Below, one piece after another: positions 17,968-27,600 of a stretch of DNA of 64,000 nucleotides. This DNA is from Bacillus sp. PK3_68. Lineage in GTDB: Bacteria; Bacillota; Bacilli; Bacillales; Domibacillaceae. The stretch lies in NCBI RefSeq assembly GCF_003600835.1, contig NZ_NQYC01000001.1, positions 558,001-622,000 of the forward strand, read 5' to 3'. The notes below the pieces were generated by a model, which did no database searches, was not told the DNA's origin, and saw only the letters and a program-made list of their open reading frames with translations. Position numbers and translations under genes: made by a program. The number at the start of each line of letters is the position of its first letter. Positions within the stretch are counted from its first letter, which is position 1.

Positions 17968-18332
17968 CACGCATTACCTCCTGCAATGATTGTAGTTAGC
18001 TCCATGATTGCCTGTTCGTTTTGAATGTTTCGCAGTTCTTGTTTTGCAGCTAGCACGGTCATCTCGAGAAGCGATGTTTCAAGCTCGTCATTCTTTTTCT
18101 TTAACTGATCAAATTTTTCCTGCAAATACCCGCCGTTTTCGCGGACGATTTCTTCTTTAAGCTGTTCATCTACGATGAAGTCATTGTTAGCAGCATCCCA
18201 TTTATAATATCCAGATAAAATATTACGTGGAAGAACGTGATCATCATATTCAATTTCTTCAAACCCTTCATATGAATAAGTTAGAATGTCACGAACGACA
18301 TTGCTTTTGTCCGTTTTAATGTAGAATTTCAT
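17967..18332 (-). CDS. XkdW-like tail-fibre accessory protein
   Basis: 121 aa. The N-terminal half has the look of tail-fibre assembly proteins (MKFYIKTDKSNVV, YYKWDAANNDFIVDE), the C-terminal half is a coiled coil (KFDQLKKKNDELETSLLEM). It follows the receptor-binding protein genes as XkdW does in PBSX. Confidence 0.65.
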   Translation of the reverse strand: MKFYIKTDKSNVVRDILTYSYEGFEEIEYDDHVLPRNILSGYYKWDAANNDFIVDEQLKEEIVRENGGYLQEKFDQLKKKNDELETSLLEMTVLAAKQELRNIQNEQAIMELTTIIAGGNA

Positions 18333-18344
18333 TTTTATCCTCCT

Positions 18345-19574
18345 TCAATTAAATATATTCATTACTTTTCTCTCTTCACCAATGCTGCCGTTTTGTAGAG
18401 CATAACCAAGAGAATAATCTCCTTCTAAAGGAACAGTATTGTTTTTATACGCTTTTAGTTCATTTTTATAGTAATTAGCTCCAATAAGATGTTCTCCATC
18501 AGGAGAGATAGTAATATTCCAGTCGCCTGTTCCCCCCATATTGATGCTTTGAAGAAGATGAAACTTATCTCCGTTTCTTTTGTATCTATTTCTCCCACCA
18601 TTAACAAACAAAATTTTTCCATTAGGATGAAAACGGAGAAGGTTGGCGCCGGCTGATCCGATATTTACTGAAGGTTGTTTGTCAATTGCATTATCGATTT
18701 CTACTGGATTACCATTATTCCATTGGTACACAACAATTTGATTGTTATTTGTGCCCTTATTGAAAATCAACAGCTCGTCATTCGAAGAAAATGTCACTCC
18801 TTCTGTAGTAATCACTAAAGAACTTTCGATTTCAGTAGCCCTTCGAAACGTGTTATCACCCAGATTTTCATATACTAAAGTGCTGTTCCACTCAGAAATA
18901 ACAATGTATCTTGAGTCATTAGATATAGCAATATCTCGAGGAACTGGACCCGTTGTTAATAACGTTAAATAATGGAACTCTACTAAGTCTGGAGTGTTTG
19001 CATTCAGAATTCTATAAACTAAAATTCCTGATGTTTGCGAAGATCCTATCCACCTGCGCACAAATAAATAATTTCCATCAGGAGAGAACATTGTCTTTCT
19101 GCCGCCTTGAATTCCTGTAATGGTATTAGCTACTTTAACGAAAGAGTCCCCTATTCTTTTATATAAAGTAACCCCCGCCCCTGTAGTGGAGTTTTCTCCT
19201 GCATGAGCAAAAGCAACTAAATTATTTTTATAGAAAGCAACACTGGCACAATTCTTTTCAGGCATAATATCTGGATTCGGCAACTTAACTAGTTCATCCC
19301 CAATTCTTTTAAAAAAAGCAATCGATCCATAACGGCTGGTTTCTCCCATTCGTTGAACAACAGCTACATAATTACCGTCTTCTGATATAGCTGTATCAAT
19401 ATGATCTGTAAAAAAACCAATCGGTTTAGGTAATTGCTTGGTTTCATACTTCACAGAAACAGGCTCACCGTATTTAATGTCTTCAGCAAAAGTAACTTTC
19501 TCTGATACCTGTCCTTTTATTTTTGTACTGCTCCCCCCGCTAAAAACCCCACCATGTTCACGAATATCAATCAT
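18345..19574 (-). CDS. Tail-fibre protein with beta-propeller repeats
   Basis: 409 aa. After a short N-terminal stem (MIDIREHGGVFSGGSST) the protein consists of repeated four-strand units with WD40/lactonase-like signatures: ISEDGNYVAVV, FSPDGNYLFVRRW, ISNDSRYIVISEW, FHPNGKILFVNGG and ISPDGEHLIGANY. This suggests a six- or seven-bladed propeller, an unusual receptor-binding fold for this phage type. Start overlaps the stop of the preceding fibre gene. Probably binds a cell-surface ligand; that is inference. Confidence 0.75.
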   Translation of the reverse strand: MIDIREHGGVFSGGSSTKIKGQVSEKVTFAEDIKYGEPVSVKYETKQLPKPIGFFTDHIDTAISEDGNYVAVVQRMGETSRYGSIAFFKRIGDELVKLPNPDIMPEKNCASVAFYKNNLVAFAHAGENSTTGAGVTLYKRIGDSFVKVANTITGIQGGRKTMFSPDGNYLFVRRWIGSSQTSGILVYRILNANTPDLVEFHYLTLLTTGPVPRDIAISNDSRYIVISEWNSTLVYENLGDNTFRRATEIESSLVITTEGVTFSSNDELLIFNKGTNNNQIVVYQWNNGNPVEIDNAIDKQPSVNIGSAGANLLRFHPNGKILFVNGGRNRYKRNGDKFHLLQSINMGGTGDWNITISPDGEHLIGANYYKNELKAYKNNTVPLEGDYSLGYALQNGSIGEERKVMNIFN

Positions 19575-20155
19575 CGAGGTACCTCCTCAACATAATCCCC
19601 GTCTGCATCATAAATCACATCATATATAACCGGTGCCCCTACGACTGTTATTCCATCTGCAGCGTAAGTTGTCACTGTGCGGACTGTTGGATTTCCGTCA
19701 GCATTCGGTTCACTAAATTCAGCCCTCATAAATAACGTTCCGTCTTTTCTCTTCTTCTCTACTGTAAGAAAAATTCCGTTTGCATTCTTGGAAGAACGTT
19801 TGGTAACAAACCTTTCCATATGCTGCAGCATGGCTTCTGGGGCTGTGTCTGTGTAGGCTTTGGCATTTGTTTCGGCTGTTTTTACTGCTTTGGATGTAGC
19901 TGCAAACTCTTCGCTATCACTGGTGGTTGAGTTGCTTAATTGAACAATTCCTTTTTGTGTAGTGGAGGCCTCTTTTACTTCTGGAATTGGAGGACATTGA
20001 TCTTCTGCCAGCTTTCCATTCGGTCCTAGTGTCGCAACCTTTTCATCGATCTTGCGGAAATTTTGATTGAGCATTGTTTCAATATTGAATGTATCTTCCT
20101 TATCAACGATTGGATCTTTCATATATAGATTTAAACGCGGAGTATGTTCAGCCAT
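19571..20155 (-). CDS. Tail-fibre protein
   Basis: 194 aa from ATG 20155 (AGGAGGTG upstream). The N-terminus NQNFRKIDEKVATLGPNGKLAEDQ is typical of the baseplate-attachment part of tail fibres; STTQKGIVQLS followed by TSDSEEFAATSKAVK is the phage tail-fibre repeat. It probably joins the baseplate to the propeller protein encoded next. Confidence 0.85.
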   Translation of the reverse strand: MAEHTPRLNLYMKDPIVDKEDTFNIETMLNQNFRKIDEKVATLGPNGKLAEDQCPPIPEVKEASTTQKGIVQLSNSTTSDSEEFAATSKAVKTAETNAKAYTDTAPEAMLQHMERFVTKRSSKNANGIFLTVEKKRKDGTLFMRAEFSEPNADGNPTVRTVTTYAADGITVVGAPVIYDVIYDADGDYVEEVPR

Positions 20156-20156
20156 C

Positions 20157-20699
20157 CTATACACCTCCTGCAAACTTATTTAATGGAGTAGCTTCCATCT
20201 CAGCTAATGTCATAGCTTCTACATCCTTAATCAATAGATATTTGAACTCAAAATCTATCACTCGATGTGCTGGCAATATTTTTCGGATAGCTGTTTTTAT
20301 ATCTTCCAAATTGGGCGGAATGCCATAGACATCGTTAAACGTAACAAGGATTTTTGATTCTCCCTTTATAGCTTTTACTTCAACCGAACCATTTTGGAAG
20401 GATTCAGCTACATTTTTAATCATCCCTACACTGACCCTGCCGATACCACGCTTCTTAGACTTTAAAACTGACCTACGATGTTCAAGTGGTTTGTTAACAT
20501 CAGTTGGGATCTTAAATTCCTTTTCCATAAGTGTCAGTCCCCATGTTGCACTGTCAATGAACACGTTATCAAGGACCTCCTCTATATGGCGCTCTAGACG
20601 ATCAAAGACCTTTCCCTCTACTCTCGCCATTTCTTGAAACTCTGGGCATTTACGTAAAACAGGTGGTAAATCCGCTAGCATCTCCTCTCGACTAGACAT
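20157..20699 (-). CDS. XkdU-like baseplate protein (DUF2313)
   Basis: 180 aa beginning MSSREEMLADLPPVLRKCPEF; the leading LP.vLR segment and the position between baseplate J and fibres mark the YmfQ/XkdU family (tail protein I analogue). Its start overlaps the end of the baseplate J gene by 8 nt. Confidence 0.85.
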   Translation of the reverse strand: MSSREEMLADLPPVLRKCPEFQEMARVEGKVFDRLERHIEEVLDNVFIDSATWGLTLMEKEFKIPTDVNKPLEHRRSVLKSKKRGIGRVSVGMIKNVAESFQNGSVEVKAIKGESKILVTFNDVYGIPPNLEDIKTAIRKILPAHRVIDFEFKYLLIKDVEAMTLAEMEATPLNKFAGGV

Positions 20700-21741
20700 T
20701 AAGTGTCACCTGCCCAACAACGGGCACTTCACTTTCCCTTAGAATGATATTAGTAGCCTGTCCATTGATTAATAGAGTTGAATAATCAATAACCCCTGGA
20801 ATAATCAAAAATAACGAACCGATCACCCGTTGCCGGACAATTGGCTCTGTCTCTTCTTTAAAAGCTATGGATTTTAAATGATCTGCAAGTGCTTGTTGAA
20901 ATTGCTCCTTTACAACCTCTATTGTGGTTGAAGAGTTAATTTCAATGGTAGCAACTACATTTATGAACACCGGCTTTGCGCTTTCAACTGTCACAAACGA
21001 ACCGATTGGAGCTAACCCTTCACCTTGGCCTGGAACCGGATCTAATGCTACTTGAATACTTTGAACCAACTCTTCAGAAGCTGGCATAAACTCAGAGTTC
21101 ACAATAACTACTTTTACTGTGTCGGGACCGTCCCAGTTAGGAAATACTTTAACTGCTCCTACCCCCTCAAACTCTCTCACCCATTCTTTGTAGTGACCGA
21201 TATTTCCACTTGTAGCTGGCTCAGCTACTTTGTCTTGATACCGAACAAATAGGGATTCCTCATCCTCTTTCTCTCTCCCTGGAATAATGATCTCACCAAG
21301 CAAGGCGGTTTCTAACCCATTAATCGTTTCTGAAGGCATGAGTTCAGTGCCTACAGGAAACTTGTTGCCGATTGTTCCCTCCGTTTCACACTGTAATTGG
21401 ATTCCATTTTCATTTTCGATTACTACAAAATAAACGTCTTCTACGAAAAAACGACTCCCTATGGGAACCGGAATATTAAACTCTCCTCTACGTATAGCTG
21501 CAACGGCATCTTTATAATAGACACCCATTTCAGATGTCCGTTTCTCTAAGTATTCACCTTCACTTGTTGATGCAAAGGATAGCTCTAATACTCGATCTAA
21601 AAATCGATAGAGCTTAGCCACTTGGGCAGCGCTTTTCGCATAGGAGGCATATAGAGGAGAGATTTCACTTACATCAAATGACGGATCGGTCTCGTCAATC
21701 ATTTCTTGTAAAATGTTTTCGAATGTATACTCCTCAAACAT
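20692..21741 (-). CDS. Baseplate J-like protein (XkdT family)
   Basis: 349 aa. Baseplate J/gp47 features: LEKRTSEMGVYY, GSRFFVEDVYFVV, and PGREKEDEESLFVRYQDKVAEPATSGN, the hallmark P-A-T-S-G-N stretch. It builds the baseplate wedge of the contractile tail. It abuts the XkdS gene without a gap. Confidence 0.92.
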   Translation of the reverse strand: MFEEYTFENILQEMIDETDPSFDVSEISPLYASYAKSAAQVAKLYRFLDRVLELSFASTSEGEYLEKRTSEMGVYYKDAVAAIRRGEFNIPVPIGSRFFVEDVYFVVIENENGIQLQCETEGTIGNKFPVGTELMPSETINGLETALLGEIIIPGREKEDEESLFVRYQDKVAEPATSGNIGHYKEWVREFEGVGAVKVFPNWDGPDTVKVVIVNSEFMPASEELVQSIQVALDPVPGQGEGLAPIGSFVTVESAKPVFINVVATIEINSSTTIEVVKEQFQQALADHLKSIAFKEETEPIVRQRVIGSLFLIIPGVIDYSTLLINGQATNIILRESEVPVVGQVTLNV

Positions 21742-22172
21742 TAGGCCGATAACACCTCCTCTATTTGTATTCCCCCGAGTGTCGTATCCACTTTAAAATT
21801 CACATGGAAAGCATCCTCAATATGCTTGATCACAAAGTCATAGACTTGTTCAATTCTTGGATCATACATAAGCGCTTCAGTAACAAGACGCTCAATCTCC
21901 ATAATTTTAAAAGCAACACTCGTTTCATTGTCAGCCAACATTTCAGCAAGCTCATTTCCAGTGTCTGAGGAGTAAATCGGATAAGCATAGCGCGGAATAT
22001 ACAGGGCAAATAAAATAAATTGCTTAACGGCCTCCAAACCGCTGATCAGTTCACTCGTAAGCCGGTTATTTTCAAAATCAAATCGATAGGTTTTTAATCT
22101 CAGAAGTTCATTCACTGACACTTCTCCTGTTTGAGGAATATCAAGTTCCGGCGATAGAGCCAACGTTGCCAC
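21741..22172 (-). CDS. XkdS-like baseplate protein (DUF2634, gp25-like)
   Basis: 143 aa. Contains LKTYRFDFENNRLTSELISG and EQVYDFVIKHIEDAFHVNF, as in the DUF2634/XkdS wedge proteins. Directly between XkdR- and XkdT-like genes, the PBSX order. Confidence 0.88.
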   Translation of the reverse strand: MATLALSPELDIPQTGEVSVNELLRLKTYRFDFENNRLTSELISGLEAVKQFILFALYIPRYAYPIYSSDTGNELAEMLADNETSVAFKIMEIERLVTEALMYDPRIEQVYDFVIKHIEDAFHVNFKVDTTLGGIQIEEVLSA

Positions 22173-22175
22173 CCC

Positions 22176-22490
22176 CTAGTTGCTTACTCGATCTAAGACA
22201 TAATAAAAGCCACCACCCTGGATGGCAGCGACTTTGAGATTATCTCCTATCCTTAATGCATTAAGAACTGTATGTGTCTCTATTCCCCGAGGCGTTTGAA
22301 CTTGTACAGTATAATCTGTTAAGGATTTCGGGATAATAAATGACTCTTCTGAGAGAATGAGCTTATTATTATTCATTAAACGGATGCTCACAGGATTGGT
22401 TGACACTACATCGGCGTCAAAGATTCTGACTGGGTTTTCTATCTCTCCTGCTTTTAATGAGTGCTTTTTAATTTTGTCACTCAATGCCAC
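22176..22490 (-). CDS. XkdR-like protein (DUF2577)
   Basis: 104 aa of mostly beta structure. LRIGDNLKVAAIQGGGFYYVLDRV at the C-terminus is typical of DUF2577 (first 20: LRIGDNLKVAAIQGGGFYYV). A baseplate hub accessory component in PBSX-like tails. Confidence 0.85.
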   Translation of the reverse strand: MALSDKIKKHSLKAGEIENPVRIFDADVVSTNPVSIRLMNNNKLILSEESFIIPKSLTDYTVQVQTPRGIETHTVLNALRIGDNLKVAAIQGGGFYYVLDRVSN

Positions 22491-22502
22491 TTTCCCTCAC
22501 CT

Positions 22503-23153
22503 CTACAGAACTCGATTAATTTGCATGAATTTAGGGCCCCAGTATGAGTTGTTACTTCTTAAATACCCGTGCTCTTTACAGCCACTGTTTCCTAAGCTCA
22601 CACAATAACCCGGTTTTGTGATAATACCGACATGCGAAACACCCGACCGATAAGTTCCCTTAAAGAAAACTAAATCACCCGGTTGCCCTTCGTTGTCTCC
22701 GACTTTTCTTCCTTTTTTAATTTGGTTAGCTGTGCCATCACCAAGATTTATACCAACCTTCTTGTAAATGAACTTTGTGAATCCGGAACAATCACCACTA
22801 CCTCTAGCAATGTTTTTTCCTCCAAAGTCATATTTGAGACGACCAATATAACTTCTCGCGAGAGTGACCACTTCCTGGGCCTTGGAAGATCCTCCTGTTG
22901 ATCCTGAACTTGAAGTTGATGAAGTTGACGATGAAGATAGCTCTTCCATTTCAGGGAAGTCATTCGTCTCAATTAAATGCAGGCTCATCGTATGTTTGTT
23001 TCCAACAAACGTATGGACGTCCGTGTCAATGTACATTGTACGTTTGAGACGAATATCATCAATAATTGCATAAATGGCATTTCCGCTTGTGGCAGACTCA
23101 ATACCGAGCGCCTCTACATCTAACTTCTTTTTGACTCCTTTTTTCTTGTCCAA
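22503..23153 (-). CDS. XkdQ C-terminal part fused to NlpC/P60 peptidase
   Basis: The first about 65 residues (DVEALGI, TMYIDTDVHTFVGNKHTMSL) are the end of an XkdQ-type hub protein. A Ser/Gly/Thr linker (about 72-88) follows, then an NlpC/P60 cysteine peptidase with DCSGFTKF (catalytic Cys) and GVSHVGI (catalytic His). It would cut peptide stems of the wall during DNA injection. The frame opens at TTG 23153 with only a weak ribosome site. A -1 shift at the A-run at 23166-23171 would join it to the upstream frame as one protein of about 480 aa. Confidence 0.8.
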   Translation of the reverse strand: MDKKKGVKKKLDVEALGIESATSGNAIYAIIDDIRLKRTMYIDTDVHTFVGNKHTMSLHLIETNDFPEMEELSSSSTSSTSSSGSTGGSSKAQEVVTLARSYIGRLKYDFGGKNIARGSGDCSGFTKFIYKKVGINLGDGTANQIKKGRKVGDNEGQPGDLVFFKGTYRSGVSHVGIITKPGYCVSLGNSGCKEHGYLRSNNSYWGPKFMQINRVL

Positions 23154-23914
23154 AATCTCTTTTCCTTTTTCGTTAAGGCTGATTTATTTAAGGTTTCCGA
23201 TACCTTTTCGAAGTGTTGAATCACTCCAAACTGTTTTTTGCCTTCACTGTCTGTGACAACCGCTGTGACAGTCTTATTTCCTTCACCAGATGTTAATTTG
23301 ACTCGTGTAGCTGTCTCCTCAATTGATGTATCATAAGTATAATCAATGATGTTATTACCTACTTCAAGAACCCATTGAATATCCTGCTTTTTCAATTCTG
23401 TTAAATGTACTTTTCCAAGACGGGAATAGATATGAAACTTTCTCTTGGAAGCCTTATGTGTATCGATCATTGCTCGAAGTGCAATATCGTAAAGAGACGT
23501 TTCCTGATCAATTATCTTTCCTACCCTTTCTTTCGTGTTCACAAAAGAGCCATGTGGGACTTCGAAGTCCTTGCACATCTTCAACAAAATTTCATCAAGA
23601 CGCTTTCCTGAAAAGTTATATATGTCCTTGTTCATTAAAAAATATTGCAGCATATCATACGCTGTTAATGTAAGCTGGCCACTCTTATTGCGGGACCGGT
23701 TAAATACAGTACCGCGAAATAATTCATTTCCCTTCCACTTAAACAGCAGTGTATCTCCCTCAATCACCTGTTGGTAAAAGTGGAGACCCACGTCAGTATA
23801 TAAGATATTCGCTTCAATCTTTCGTGCCGCCTGATACCTTTGCCCAGACCACGTAACTGTTGAAACAGGAATCGCCATCATATAATCAGGTTTAACTAAA
23901 AATAATTCAATCAT
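23120..23914 (-). CDS. XkdQ-like tail hub protein, N-terminal part
   Basis: 264 aa. Late-control-D/XkdQ-type hub: VTWSGQRYQAARKIEANI at the start, GRDGTLELTAYD-type text (SGQLTLTAYDMLQYF), and IIDYTYDTSIEETATRVKL. The frame derails after SALTKKEK into RFWTRKKESKRS and stops. In the -1 frame the same DNA reads on as GKEILDKKKGVKKKLDVEAL, so this is either a recoding site or a one-base deletion. Confidence 0.8.
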   Translation of the reverse strand: MIELFLVKPDYMMAIPVSTVTWSGQRYQAARKIEANILYTDVGLHFYQQVIEGDTLLFKWKGNELFRGTVFNRSRNKSGQLTLTAYDMLQYFLMNKDIYNFSGKRLDEILLKMCKDFEVPHGSFVNTKERVGKIIDQETSLYDIALRAMIDTHKASKRKFHIYSRLGKVHLTELKKQDIQWVLEVGNNIIDYTYDTSIEETATRVKLTSGEGNKTVTAVVTDSEGKKQFGVIQHFEKVSETLNKSALTKKEKRFWTRKKESKRS

Positions 23915-23926
23915 GCTTATGCTTCC

Positions 23927-24694
23927 TCACTTACGAGGAGTTACAGACGCCACACCGGTTTGTACTTTTTTAAGCTGAACCGCTGTCATGCCTGTACCTG
24001 TTGTTTTTTGAGGAATAGTGAGAACCTGACCGGGATAAATAAAACGGCCAGGTTGCTTAACATTTCTTTTGTCTCGCTTGATAAGCATTTGTTTATTGGC
24101 TTCCCAGATGGTTTTCCACTCCGCGCTATTTTTATAAATTACCTTTGCAATTCCTGTCAGAGTATCTCCTTTTTTCACCTTATAAGTTTTGGGAACAGGC
24201 TTTGTATCAGGTCGTTGCTTATTGCCCCCGTGCGCATTTGTTTTCTTCTTCGTATCGATCTTTCGAGAGGTAACAAAGATGTATTCTTTCAATGTGAGGT
24301 CATAATCAATATCGCCAATGTCTTTGTCCCCCTCTTTATAGAAAAATTCATCGATAGAAACTGCAAAATTAATAGGAGTGCCTGTCATAATCAAGCGAAT
24401 CGGTAATTTACTTTCTCTCCAAGCTTCTAAGCGTTTTACATAGTTCCATGGCATAGACAACTTGGTTGGCCTCACCTCACAAAGCGGACTCCATTTAGCC
24501 GGAAAAAAAGACGAAAACTTAAATGTTTTCGCCCCAGGTTCCTGCAAGATAGTGATTTCACCGAAATCGGCAAGGTCAATATTTTCATTTTTAGAAGGAC
24601 TGTTAATTTCAATAGTTGGAGGGAGAATAGGCAACTGGAATTTTTCTTTCCCATTCTGCCAAGACAGCCAGATTTCATACACGTTTTTAGTCAT
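23927..24694 (-). CDS. XkdP-like LysM tail protein
   Basis: 255 aa from ATG 24694, which overlaps the tape-measure stop. The N-terminal baseplate part (LPILPPTIEI, SFFPAKWSP) is followed by a LysM domain at about 168-225 (YKVKKGDTLTGIAKVIY, then PGQVLTIP). LysM would bind peptidoglycan or the tube tip. PBSX gene order XkdO-XkdP-XkdQ is preserved. Confidence 0.9.
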   Translation of the reverse strand: MTKNVYEIWLSWQNGKEKFQLPILPPTIEINSPSKNENIDLADFGEITILQEPGAKTFKFSSFFPAKWSPLCEVRPTKLSMPWNYVKRLEAWRESKLPIRLIMTGTPINFAVSIDEFFYKEGDKDIGDIDYDLTLKEYIFVTSRKIDTKKKTNAHGGNKQRPDTKPVPKTYKVKKGDTLTGIAKVIYKNSAEWKTIWEANKQMLIKRDKRNVKQPGRFIYPGQVLTIPQKTTGTGMTAVQLKKVQTGVASVTPRK

Positions 24695-27600
24695 CGGCCA
24701 CCACTGCTCCTCTCTCAAAGTACTCTTCCTCTAATTTTTGTTCGATATAGTTATAAGCGATTCTACCAACTTTTTCAGCATCCATATCGTTATGATAATG
24801 ATTAGCACCTGTGATCTGGATGATAATGTCACGCATTCCCTGCTGAACCGTTTGAACGGAACGGCTCATAATATTTCGGACTGTTTGTGTTTGCTCTTCC
24901 GGCAGAATCACTGGAGCTGATTCTTTTTCGTTTTTAGCTCCTACTCTTGCTATAGATACCCGAGGCGACACTCCAAGTGCTCTTTGTGCATAATCTAGCA
25001 GTCCAAGTGCCCGATTCCGATGTTGTTCAAGAGGAATGATTACTTCTTTCTTATTCCCTTCACCGACACGGGCAATATGATCATGTGTGATGATACCGCC
25101 ACGCTCATACGGTTTATACCCACCGCCGCGGGCCCGTGATTTTACTCCCGGGTGATTGTGAATTCCACCGTAACGACCATTGATATAACGAATAGCGGCA
25201 ACGGCTGAATGAAGAGGATTTCTCCGATCATTGAAACCTGGTAAAGTCCATCTTCTAAATGTTTCTTCAATGATTTGAAACAGACCAACAGATGGGTCTC
25301 CTCGTCTTGCATTAATGTCCCATAAGTTAATAGCATTTGGGTTAAATCCAGACTCTTTTTGTGCTATCCACATAAGTGGTTCTAACCAACTCATGGGCAT
25401 ACCTGTGATCTGCAACGCTTGTATAATAGCACTATGGGCCATTGCAGCCCCACCACCACTATAATTACCAAACGAGCTCATTAACTCATTGGCCTTACTT
25501 TTAGCGATTTTAGAGATATCCACACTACTGAATCCTTTTACCACTCCCATAGCTGACCAATAACCAAGATCAGCCATAACACGAGAAGGTGAATGGATTC
25601 CAAGCTCTTTTCTGAACGCAGATTCTACCGCCTTCGCAAGCACTTTCGCTTCAGCTGATACATCACCTTTCTTACTTCTCATACCGCTAATAAAATAACC
25701 AACAAGCCCTTGGCCAAATCCTTTTCCGCTTACAATATACTTTAGCATCGGCTGTCCAACATGATTATTCAGCCAAGTTTTCATGCCAACTGGTACTGAT
25801 TTAATTCCATTTTTAAAGTTGTATACGAGTGCTGCTCCGTATGTCTTTGCCCCCAAGGCGGCTTGATTAAAAGGCTGATATATATTTGTTCTAACCCAAG
25901 AATTCACAGATAGAGGGCTCTTTCTCATACCTGCAACAAAGCCATAACTAAATGCATAGCCAAAATGCTTGGCGCTCTTTACTGCACTTCCCACTGGAAT
26001 ATAAATGTTTTGATTGATCCAAGAATAAACATCAACAGGAGCACTGCCAAGACCTGTTACAAATCCATAACTGAATGCGTAACCTAGGTGTTTGGAGCTT
26101 TTTGCAACACTTCCAAATGGCTTGTAAATCTTTTCGTTAATCCATGTATAGACACTCACAGGAGCACTGTTCAAGCCCATAACAAATCCAGCAGAGAAGG
26201 CGTAACCTAAGTTCTTAGCATTGGTAGAGGCACTTCCTACAGGTTTATAGACTTTCTCATTTAACCAACTATAGACATTCATCGGTGCCGAGTTTAGTCC
26301 GGTCATGAAGTTTTTAGCAAAGGCCTGTCCTTGAGCTTTCCCTTCATTGTTTGCTGCAGCCTTATTCTCTTTAGAACCAAAAAAGAGCTTTGATAAAGCT
26401 CCTTGCCGATCTTCTGTGTAAGTTCCCGGATCTTTAAAAGGATTACTAAGCAAGCCATTAAACCTTTCTTGCCCGGCTTTATGGCCGAAAAGCCAATCAC
26501 CTAATCCAGTTCCTACTTGGTCTACAGCTAGAAAAGCAGAAAGTGTGCCTAGAATACCCACACCTTTACCAGCACCTCTTAATCCACTTCGTCCTCCACG
26601 TCGGCCAGACCGCGTATTTCTGCGTCTGCCAGTACGGGTATCCTCACCGAAGATTGGATTATCAGCCGGCGGACGGATTTTAAATAAGTCTTTTAATCTG
26701 TCTGTTAAACTTCGAACGCTACGTGCGCCTCTTCTTGAACGTCGATCCATACGGCTCATGCTCTCGGTAATATCATCCATGTCTCTTGATCTGTTTCTTC
26801 TAAAAGTAAAATCAAAAGCCTTTCCAATCAGCTTAATTGGCTTAATAATCAACCAAGAAGTAGCTTTAATAACAATCAATCCGCCTATTAAAATCTCAAG
26901 TGGCGTTTGTATAAGATTCCAATGAGTAACAATTCCTTTAGCCACCGGTACTAATATACTTGAAATCGCTGAAGCTAAACGGTTTATATCCTTAACCATT
27001 TCCTTAACCGCCGTTTGACCTTCTTTAGAATCTAACCACTTATTTAACTTTTCGAAAGCTGGAGCTACATTGGTAATGATTCCGCGGCCGATCTCCGTCA
27101 TAGTTTGATTTAGCTTTCGGCCTGCATCATTAATCGGTGTCATGGGATTATTATTTCGCATGTCATTGAACTGCTTATTGAGCTCACCTGTAGCTTTTAT
27201 AGGATTATCTATAGCACTGGCCATATCTAGAATAGGTTGTTTTAAATCTTCATATTTGGTTCCTATAAGTTCTGTCGCAATAGCTGCACGTTTGTTTTCA
27301 TCCTTAATCTTTGAGAGGCCATGAGCCAATCTGTACATCGCTTCTTGACCAGTATAAGAGCCCTTTTCAAAGCCCTTAAACATTTTCTTGGCTTCATCGG
27401 CTCCCAGTACTTTCTTGAAAGCCGCTATCTGATCGTCAGTCATTTCTCGGCGCTTGATGTTAAACTCGCGCATCGCATCAGCCATGTCATCAAAATTTCG
27501 GGCACCGCTTTTGGTTCCAGCTACAAATGCTGCAGAAACCTGTTCCGGTTTCAATGCCATATCTACAAAGCTTGAGCTATACTCATTAAACGTATCTAAA

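Noticed and set aside
26545-27575. Plus-strand frames of 60-126 codons opposite the tape measure
   Set aside because: Antisense shadows of a very long gene, without ribosome sites.
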